A model generated the notes under the pieces. The model worked only from the letters and a program-made list of their open reading frames with translations. It was not told the origin of the DNA and searched no databases. A program made the position numbers and the translations under genes. This document shows positions 57,586-64,000 of a DNA stretch of 64,000 nucleotides, in pieces. Position 1 is the first letter of the stretch. Every line of letters begins with the position of its first letter. The stretch comes from Legionella brunensis (lineage in GTDB: Bacteria; Pseudomonadota; Gammaproteobacteria; Legionellales; Legionellaceae): the NCBI RefSeq assembly GCF_001467025.1, contig NZ_LNXV01000036.1:309138-373137 (forward strand), written 5' to 3'.

Positions 57586-57879
57586 ATGAGCGAAACAGTT
57601 GATGATTTGACTATTGCCTATAGTGAAAATGGCACTGAAACTGTAAAAGAATTGGACAAGCATGTATTATCTAAAGGTGCTTGGACAACAATTATGTATC
57701 GTTATCAAGATTGGGACAATGCAAAGCAGGATTTTGGTCAAGTTAAATATTCGATACGACGTTATCAAAAGAAGAACAATCAATATTGGATGAAATCAAA
57801 ATTTAACATCTCGAGCGAAGATCAAGCCCGCAAAATCATTGACGTACTTTCTAATTGGTTAGAGGATGAAAAAAAATAA
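57586..57879 (+). CDS. Conserved small hypothetical protein
   Basis: 97 residues, soluble, no signal peptide. The centre LSKGAWTTIMYRYQDWD followed by a KYSIRRYQKKNN strand recalls a small conserved family seen in gammaproteobacteria. The role is unknown. It starts 25 bases after the DUF2845 stop on the same strand. Confidence 0.65.
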   Translation: MSETVDDLTIAYSENGTETVKELDKHVLSKGAWTTIMYRYQDWDNAKQDFGQVKYSIRRYQKKNNQYWMKSKFNISSEDQARKIIDVLSNWLEDEKK

Positions 57880-57987
57880 TTAAAAGAAATCATTGCGAGG
57901 AACCCTTTACAAACAGTCAGCGTGAAGGGATATAAATTAAACAAGTTCCATGCTAACGAAACAATTTCTTTTTACAAATGCAGGTCA

Positions 57988-58395
57988 CTACTTGCCACAA
58001 CTATCTGCACTATAAACAGCAGAAGTATCTGAGCAATAAATTTGTCCGGTAGGACCAGAAGTACGAGCATCACTCCCAAAGAGGGTACCCCCAATATAAC
58101 CGAGCAGTGAGGGTAAAAATAACAAAACTACTGCTATACACACTTGACTAATTGCTTGTCCAATAGGCACCTGGGTAGGATTGTCCTTGTGTTGCTTAAA
58201 CTTCATAATAGCAACAATTGTAAAGGCTAACCCCCCTATATAACTGATTGCCGTAATAAGTCTTGCCAAACTCGTAAATGAACTTGTTATCGATGAAGAG
58301 ACATTGCCCAATGTTTCTGGTGTAGCGGCTTCCACACCCTGTAGCTGTGGAAAAACTAAAAACAGTAGCAGTAAAACTAACCGCAATTGGATCAT
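57988..58395 (-). CDS. IcmD/DotP-like type IV secretion protein, stand-alone
   Basis: 135 residues from the ATG at 58395 (preceded by GGGAAATAAG); a TTG at 58425 is possible. A signal peptide (about 1-23) is followed by two membrane segments (about 45-64 and 80-105). Between them lies MKFKQHKDNPTQVPIG (64-79), which matches the family signature of IcmD/DotP of the Dot/Icm system. The C-terminus GPTGQIY also fits. IcmD normally sits in the icm cluster next to icmC, icmJ and icmB, none of which are here. The final 20 residues add two Cys. It may be a paralogue or a component of another IVB-type apparatus. Confidence 0.78.
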   Translation of the reverse strand: MIQLRLVLLLLFLVFPQLQGVEAATPETLGNVSSSITSSFTSLARLITAISYIGGLAFTIVAIMKFKQHKDNPTQVPIGQAISQVCIAVVLLFLPSLLGYIGGTLFGSDARTSGPTGQIYCSDTSAVYSADSCGK

Positions 58396-58622
58396 CTTAT
58401 TTCCCAATTTTGAAAATTTGGTCAATCTATTATTTTTATTGGTTTTTTTAGTGAATGCATTTTATGCAATTATAGTTCTAAATTGAATTTTTTATACTCT
58501 TTTTGCGGAAATAAATACTTCATAAGCAGCAAGTCAAATTGTTTTTTTAGAGCATTTTTTGAATCCTGAGTTAAACCCCTTTATAATCTCTTGTTTATTT
58601 AGACTTTTCAGGTGCCACTTGC

Positions 58623-59675
58623 ATGAAATATCGTTCCATAGCCTTGCTGTTGACGTTGGTGGCTGTTCTTTTTCTAACATACTCTGTATTTTTTCCTACT
58701 CAAAAAATTCATGGAAGAACTATAGAGCCGAAACCTGTCATAGTAGAAACTGCGCCAGTTACTGCAAAAATTCTTGCTGATCAATTTGAAACAATAGGAA
58801 GCTTGGCCAGCACCGATAATATCGATATCAGTTCTGAGCTTGCGGGGCAAATTTCTGCAATTTATTTCAAACCTGGAGCAAATGTTAAAAAAGGAACGTT
58901 GCTTATTCAGTTGGATGCAACCGTTTTAAAAAGTGAATTGGCAAGTGCTAAAGCCAATTTAGCTTTGAGTGAAACCAGTTATGAGCGTACTAGCGAGTTA
59001 GCAAAAAGAAAACTTGCTTCAGAACAAGCATTGGACCAAGCATTAGCTGATTTGCGTGGAAAACAAAACACAGTGAAAGCAAAGCAAGCTCAACTTGAAA
59101 AGCTAAGTCTTCGTGCTCCCTTCTCCGGAACTCTGGGTTCAAGGCAAGTGAGTATTGGACAATATGTGAAAGTAGGCCAACCACTTGTGCGCTTAGTGGC
59201 CAATCAAAAATTGCGTGTTGAATATAATCTCCCAGAACGCTATTTACCCCGTTTGCAAGAAGGTCAACAAGTTACAGTGGTATCCGATGCTTTTCCAGAT
59301 GAAGTTTACACAGGCTTTGTGAATTACATTGATCCTGCTGTAGATAAAGAAACACGAACTATTGCTGTTGAAGCATTAATTGATAATAAGCAAGATTTAT
59401 TATCTGCTGGGTTATTCGTACGTGTTAACCATGAATTTGGTGAGAAAAAAAGACGACTTCTTGTTCCAGAAGAAAGCTTGATCCCCACTATCAATGGCCA
59501 AAAAATTTTCGTGTTACGCAATGATAAAGCGGTGGCTGTACCTGTGAAAACCGGCGCACATCACGGGGCAATGACAGAAATCTGCAATGGCTTAAACAAA
59601 GATGATGTCATCATCATTCGTGGCCAACACAAACTTAGAGAAGGCAGCTTTGTTATTGACATTCATCAAGGATAA
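58623..59675 (+). CDS. RND efflux periplasmic adaptor (membrane fusion protein)
   Basis: 350 residues. An N-terminal membrane anchor (about 6-24), then a biotinyl-lipoyl-like domain split around a helical hairpin (LSSEL...GQISAIYFKPGANVKKGTLL to LSLRAPFSGTLGSRQVSIGQYVKVG), then beta-barrel and membrane-proximal parts. It links an RND pump to an outer-membrane channel. It lies 8 bases before the pump gene; no outer-membrane channel gene follows, so a TolC-type protein elsewhere is needed. Confidence 0.9.
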   Translation: MKYRSIALLLTLVAVLFLTYSVFFPTQKIHGRTIEPKPVIVETAPVTAKILADQFETIGSLASTDNIDISSELAGQISAIYFKPGANVKKGTLLIQLDATVLKSELASAKANLALSETSYERTSELAKRKLASEQALDQALADLRGKQNTVKAKQAQLEKLSLRAPFSGTLGSRQVSIGQYVKVGQPLVRLVANQKLRVEYNLPERYLPRLQEGQQVTVVSDAFPDEVYTGFVNYIDPAVDKETRTIAVEALIDNKQDLLSAGLFVRVNHEFGEKKRRLLVPEESLIPTINGQKIFVLRNDKAVAVPVKTGAHHGAMTEICNGLNKDDVIIIRGQHKLREGSFVIDIHQG

Positions 59676-59683
59676 AAACGATT

Positions 59684-62600
59684 GTGATTTTTTCAGAACT
59701 TTGCATTAAACGCCCTGTTTTCACTATTGTCTTATCCTTACTGTTAGTGATTACAGGCTTTCTTCATTACAATAAACTGGTCGTGAGGCACTTACCCAAT
59801 ATTGATAAACCCGTGGTTCATATTGCCACTGATTTTGAGGGTGCAAGTCCAGAGCTGGTGGAGAAAGAAATTACTATTCCCATAGAAAATGGTTTATCTG
59901 GTATTTCTGGCATTGATACCTTGCGCTCAACAAGTATGCTCGGAAAAAGTCGTATCAATATTGATTTTCAACTTGGCGTTGATATCAATGAAACCATTAG
60001 CGACATCCGTAATAAATTATCAATGATACAAGCGAAATTACCCAAAGATAGTCGCCCCCCTACTGTCAGTAAAAACGATGCAGATGCCAATCCTGTCTTG
60101 TTACTAGGCTTTCACGATGGCAGTAAAACACCACTTGAAATTACCGACTATGTAAATCGTTTTATAAAACCTGTTTTACAAGAAGTGAAGGGTGTGGGAG
60201 AGGTTGTATATCATGGTAATCGTGATTATGCGGTTAAAATCGCATTAGATCCCGTAAAAATGGCAGCCCATCATATTACAGTCGCGCAGGTAAAAAGAGC
60301 ACTCACTCAACAAAACATTGATGTCCCTAGTGGCCAAATAAAAAGCGATAATCGATTTTACACGGTAGTTACTCATGCTCGTTTACAAAATGCCAAGAAC
60401 TTTGCCGATTTAGTAATTGCTCAACATAATAACCAGCAGATCCATTTAGGGGAACTTGCTACCATAACCGTAGGTAGTGAGAATGAGGACAATCTACTGC
60501 GAATTAATGGCAGACCCGCCGTTGGACTTGCCATATTAGCTCAATCAACAGCAAATCCAGTAGACGTCGCAATAGAGATAAAGAAGAGCCTGGCTATTTT
60601 GCAACCAACACTTCCTCCACATTTTACAGTCCAACTGGTTTTCGACTCAACTTTGTTTATTAAACAATCCATTCGTGAGGTTTATAAAACTTTTCTTGAA
60701 GCAACCTTATTTGTGGCCATTGTTGTTTTTTTATTTATTGGTAATTTACGTGCAGCCATCATCCCAATTATTACCATTCCGATATGTCTTATCAGTGCTT
60801 TTTGGCCTATGTATTTATTAGGGTTTGAGTTAAACATAATTACTCTGTTAGCGATGGTGCTGGCCATTGGCTTAGTTGTTGATGATGCTATTGTTGTATT
60901 AGAAAATTGTCATCGTCATATACAAACTGGTCTAACTCCAATGCAGGCCGCTATTAAAGGAAGTCATGAAATTATTTTTGTCATTTTAGCAATGACCATT
61001 ACCTTAGCTGCCGTTTATACGCCCATGGGATTTGTTTCAGGTTTCACTGGTAAGTTATTTTTGCAATTTGGCATTACCTTGGCAGTTAGTGTACTCATCT
61101 CTGGTTTGATTGCATTAAGTTTATCTCCCATGATGTGTTCAAAGTTATTAAATAGTAAAGAAGGACGCTATAGTAACTGGTTAAATCAGCAATTTGAAAA
61201 ACTAAATGGCCACTATTTCAAAAGTTTAAATTTTGCCCTGAAACATCCTTTATTGTTGATTGGTATTTTATTGAGTTGCTGTTTTATTGGTTTTTTATGC
61301 TATCACCAATTAGGTGCAGAATTAGCACCCTCTGAAGATCAAGGTTATATTATTGGCTCACTCTCTTCGCCAACCAACTCCAGTACTCATTATACTGATC
61401 AATATACCCAAGAGCTGGAATCCATTTATGAAACAATTCCCGAGAAATCAGCTTATCTTGCATCAATAAGACCCACATCAGCGTTTACATTACTAAAACT
61501 TACGCCATGGAAAGAGCGACATCGAAAGCAAAAGGAAATAAGTAATGACCTTAGCGAGAAAATGCAAAAAATCACTGGCGTCAATGTTTTTCCAGTGAGT
61601 CCCAATCCATTAGGCCAACGCATAGGCAATAGTCAATTTAGTTTAGCACTGTTGGGCAATACCTCTTATTTAAGACTTAATGAAATAAGTAGTGAAATCG
61701 TCAGGATTCTTGATGATTACCCCGGCCTTAAACATGTAAAAAATACTTTAGCACTCGACAGTGAACAAATTAATATTGAAATTGATCGACAATTAGCTGC
61801 CGATTTAGATGTTAATCTAGCTGATGTTGCCGAGTTATTATCAACCATGTTAGGTGGTAGCAACCCTGCCAACTTTACCTATGAAGGTCAGGCTTATAAA
61901 GTTATTCTGCAAGTACAGCAAGCAGAGAGACGAGATGTTGCCGTGCTTAACAAACTGTATGTGCAAAGTGGTCGTGGAAGGATGATCCCGTTATCCACCT
62001 TAATTAATGTTCATAACACCATAGGACCCGATAACCTTCCTCATTTAAATCGCATGCGCAGCGCCAATATCAGTGCTGAACTTGGGCCTGAGGCACATCT
62101 TGATGAAGTCATTAAAGATGTACAAAATTTATTACAAGAAAAGCTTCCTGACGACATTCAATACCGTTTTACGGGTGCTGTAAAAGACTATTTGGAGTCA
62201 GCTGGAAGCAGCTTTTATGCATTTTTACTGGCATTATTATTTATTTATCTAGTCTTAGCCGCTCAATTTGAAAGTTTTATTGATCCCTTAATTGTTCTTT
62301 TTAGTGTTCCTTTAAGTTTAGTAGGTGCCATTCTTACACTCTTTATTTTCCACGAAAGTTTATCAATTTACAGCAATATCGGAATCATCACGCTCATCGG
62401 ACTTGTTACCAAACACGGGATTATGATTACAGCATTTGCCAATCAACAGATTAATCTTGGACAGGAGCGAATGGCTGCCGTTCTTGAAGGGGCACGCATC
62501 CGTTTTAGGCCCATTTTAATGACTACTCTGGCAATGATTCTCGGCGCTCTTCCCTTAGCCTTGGCCACAGGTGCAGGCAGTGAAAGTAGACAACAATTAG

Positions 62601-62764
62601 GGCTTGTTATTATCGGAGGCATGTTAGTTGGAACCTTATTCTCCTTATACATTGTACCCTTTGCTTATTTAGTCATTTCAAGAAGAAAAGCCTGCGTAAA
62701 AAACTCTTTAGCGAAAAAAGATTTTTACCAAGATGAACATGAGTTAGATTTCAAAAAAGATTAA
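59684..62764 (+). CDS. RND multidrug efflux permease (HAE1-type)
   Basis: 1026 residues starting at GTG 59684. About twelve membrane segments with two large periplasmic loops, the AcrB/MexB fold. The proton-relay segment in membrane segment 4 reads GLVVDDAIVVLENCHRH, with the two Asp in place. Compared with AcrB the first loop is the shorter HAE1 type, closer to MexI/VexH-like pumps. The substrate cannot be told from the sequence. Operon with the adaptor gene. Confidence 0.9.
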   Translation: MIFSELCIKRPVFTIVLSLLLVITGFLHYNKLVVRHLPNIDKPVVHIATDFEGASPELVEKEITIPIENGLSGISGIDTLRSTSMLGKSRINIDFQLGVDINETISDIRNKLSMIQAKLPKDSRPPTVSKNDADANPVLLLGFHDGSKTPLEITDYVNRFIKPVLQEVKGVGEVVYHGNRDYAVKIALDPVKMAAHHITVAQVKRALTQQNIDVPSGQIKSDNRFYTVVTHARLQNAKNFADLVIAQHNNQQIHLGELATITVGSENEDNLLRINGRPAVGLAILAQSTANPVDVAIEIKKSLAILQPTLPPHFTVQLVFDSTLFIKQSIREVYKTFLEATLFVAIVVFLFIGNLRAAIIPIITIPICLISAFWPMYLLGFELNIITLLAMVLAIGLVVDDAIVVLENCHRHIQTGLTPMQAAIKGSHEIIFVILAMTITLAAVYTPMGFVSGFTGKLFLQFGITLAVSVLISGLIALSLSPMMCSKLLNSKEGRYSNWLNQQFEKLNGHYFKSLNFALKHPLLLIGILLSCCFIGFLCYHQLGAELAPSEDQGYIIGSLSSPTNSSTHYTDQYTQELESIYETIPEKSAYLASIRPTSAFTLLKLTPWKERHRKQKEISNDLSEKMQKITGVNVFPVSPNPLGQRIGNSQFSLALLGNTSYLRLNEISSEIVRILDDYPGLKHVKNTLALDSEQINIEIDRQLAADLDVNLADVAELLSTMLGGSNPANFTYEGQAYKVILQVQQAERRDVAVLNKLYVQSGRGRMIPLSTLINVHNTIGPDNLPHLNRMRSANISAELGPEAHLDEVIKDVQNLLQEKLPDDIQYRFTGAVKDYLESAGSSFYAFLLALLFIYLVLAAQFESFIDPLIVLFSVPLSLVGAILTLFIFHESLSIYSNIGIITLIGLVTKHGIMITAFANQQINLGQERMAAVLEGARIRFRPILMTTLAMILGALPLALATGAGSESRQQLGLVIIGGMLVGTLFSLYIVPFAYLVISRRKACVKNSLAKKDFYQDEHELDFKKD

Positions 62765-62818
62765 TGAGTCCCTATCTTTGCTGCGAATGACGAGGGGTAC
62801 AATAGCACAACATAATGG

Positions 62819-62842
62819 CTCCCGCGGCCGATGCCGTGAGGT
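62819..62842. repeat. CCGCGG-GATGCC hairpin element, copy 2
   Basis: CTCCCGCGGCCGATGCCGTGAG forms an imperfect hairpin and resembles the element at 46051-46073. It lies after the RND pump and about 110 bases before a Cys-rich secreted gene. Confidence 0.4.
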
Positions 62843-62950
62843 TTGTCTCCGATTAGAACAGAGTTTATCACTTTAATTTACCAGTTGCTCGCTTGACTTC
62901 CTACCATAATTATCCTGAAATTATTTTCTAGAATATAAAAAGGAAATAAT

Positions 62951-63490
62951 ATGAAAGGACTTCTGCTTCTTATTCTGTTGATAGCCAATATCAATTTAGT
63001 TGCTCAAACCACAAATTTCATCGCTTGTGCCAGTAAATATGCACTCTGCACGACAGCGAAATGTACTCCTGTAGCAGGGAAGAAAGGGATTGTTGCTTGT
63101 GATTGTGATGTGAAGACAGGTTATTCTGCGGGTACCAAGCAATGCCAACAAGTTAAAAACACGAAGAAAGGACAACTGATCTATTCACGCTATTATCCAA
63201 TTAAGAGTTATGCAAGTTGTGCTAATAGCCGCCCCTGGGCTTGGTGCCTTGATAAACCTTGTATCATTGATCCGAAGAATCCATCAAAAGCAGCCTGCGC
63301 TTGTTCTGTAGTAAAAAATTTAGGCAATTACGTTATTGTGACAGATACTTATCAAAAATCCACTTGTACGACTGGACTTATTTCCTCTGCAACCATTGCC
63401 CAACTTGATCAAATCACCAATTTTCTAAAAACACAAAAAGCACCACGTCCATTCCCTATAAAGGTAGTTAATCAGGAACAATCACCGTAA
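62951..63490 (+). CDS. Secreted protein with two six-Cys modules
   Basis: 179 residues with a signal peptide (about 1-18) and AAAAGGAAATAAT ahead of the ATG. Two similar modules follow. In each, four Cys are spaced C-x4-C-x11-C-x-C (33, 38, 50, 52 and 99, 104, 116, 118), with a Cys before (26 and 90) and one after (65 and 139). The C-terminal 40 residues lack Cys and form a likely helix. Twelve Cys suggest six disulfides and an extracytoplasmic place. No named family recognised. Confidence 0.65.
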   Translation: MKGLLLLILLIANINLVAQTTNFIACASKYALCTTAKCTPVAGKKGIVACDCDVKTGYSAGTKQCQQVKNTKKGQLIYSRYYPIKSYASCANSRPWAWCLDKPCIIDPKNPSKAACACSVVKNLGNYVIVTDTYQKSTCTTGLISSATIAQLDQITNFLKTQKAPRPFPIKVVNQEQSP

Positions 63491-63497
63491 CATTATG

Positions 63498-63517
63498 GCC
63501 GGGTCTTTGGATCCGGC
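63498..63517 (+). terminator. Hairpin after the Cys-rich gene
   Basis: GCCGGGTC/GATCCGGC (8-bp stem with one G-T pair, TTTG loop), 8 bases after the stop codon. No T-tract follows. Confidence 0.4.
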
Positions 63518-63715
63518 ATACAGTAAAATAAGTTAGGAATAAAAATATAATCTGCCATATTCATAAAATATTTTTTTGCTGTTTTTCTCCAGGAAAAGAA
63601 GACAGGAATTGAAGACGTTATCTTTTCTTCAATTTTAGTTGTATTTTGGTATTTGATTTTAGTCCAAAAGATCGCTATGGTATGTCTTTCGTTTTAGCTT
63701 GATGGTTAATCCACT

Positions 63716-64000
63716 ATGCAAGAAACGCCCGATTCTTTCGACTTTGCTCACCTCTCCCCAGATGAGATTGCCCGCCTGCTTGAATCCTATAATCTTCGTT
63801 TGACTGTCGATGAGGCATTGACGATTCAAAATGTCTTATTGAAAAGACCCCCTACTTATGCCGAATGTGTTTTGTGGTCTATACAAGGTTCCGAACACTG
63901 CTCCTATAAAAGTAGTCGTAAGTACTTGAATCGTTTTAACACAAAAGCCCCGCATGTCATCCTTGGGCCCAAGGAAGATGCAGGTATTGTCGCTGTGGCA
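63716..64000 (+). CDS. purL: Phosphoribosylformylglycinamidine synthase subunit PurL, 3' end outside window
   Basis: 95 residues of the N-terminus are visible and the frame runs off the window. The SEHCSYKSSRKYL segment with LWSIQG before it and HVILGPKEDAG after it is the signature of the PurL small-type FGAM synthase, the fourth step of purine synthesis. The ATG at 63716 lies about 225 bases after the previous gene; that gap is AT-rich and holds the hairpin above and probably the purL promoter. Confidence 0.9.
   Translation, partial: MQETPDSFDFAHLSPDEIARLLESYNLRLTVDEALTIQNVLLKRPPTYAECVLWSIQGSEHCSYKSSRKYLNRFNTKAPHVILGPKEDAGIVAVA

Overview
The window looks like chromosomal DNA of a Legionella species (Gammaproteobacteria). 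Housekeeping gene orders are those of gammaproteobacteria. Between them sit Legionella-type genes: an AnkH/LegA3-type ankyrin effector, a stand-alone IcmD/DotP-like protein, and several large or eukaryotic-like proteins of the kind sent into host cells by the Dot/Icm type IV secretion system. Base composition is AT-rich and even, and no prophage, insertion sequence or CRISPR array is visible.

Layout. 1-3.3 kb: 3' part of a large helical-repeat protein, cut by the window edge. 3.4-6.9 kb: DUF4156 lipoprotein, the rhodanese-grxC-secB-gpsA operon, and a DUF922 protein. 6.9-10.2 kb (minus): PAPS-reductase-like protein, tRNAs Leu, Cys and Gly behind pgsA, a HAD hydrolase and rluC. 10.2-12.8 kb: a long leader and rne. 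12.9-18.5 kb: accessory block with a cytochrome c fusion, a possible caspase-fold protein, an F-box/HEAT protein and AnkH. 18.5-24.3 kb: asd, aroC and prmB (minus), then smrB, udk and fabI (plus). 24.4-29.8 kb (minus): EamA transporter, class I fumarase, ArnT-like glycosyltransferase and a membrane protein with a PPxY motif. 29.8-38.5 kb (minus): the proteostasis cluster tig-clpP-clpX-lon-hupB-ppiD with tRNAs Val and Asp inside it. 38.5-39.05 kb: tRNAs Leu, His, Arg and Pro. 39.2-41.3 kb: a lone tyrosine recombinase, then murI. 41.3-45.6 kb: a 1412-residue repeat protein. 45.7-53.6 kb: a small Cys-rich secreted protein, uup, an aspartic protease and yicC-gmk-rpoZ-spoT-ridA. 53.8-56.9 kb: rph, yggS, proC, a 141-bp palindromic element and yggT. 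57-63.5 kb: DUF2845 protein, IcmD-like protein, an RND efflux pair and a two-module Cys-rich secreted protein. 63.7 kb to the end: the start of purL.

How the genes work together. Core functions are protein quality control (trigger factor, ClpXP, Lon, PpiD, SecB), stringent response (SpoT, omega, Gmk), RNA processing (RNase E, RNase PH, YicC, RluC), and lipid, amino-acid and cell-wall precursors (PgsA, GpsA, FabI, Asd, AroC, ProC, MurI). The accessory genes point to an intracellular life. Six are plausible Dot/Icm substrates: the partial 5' protein, the caspase-like protein, the F-box/HEAT protein, AnkH, the PPxY membrane protein and the 1412-residue repeat protein. Only AnkH belongs to a family I recognise as an established effector; the others are inferences from architecture.
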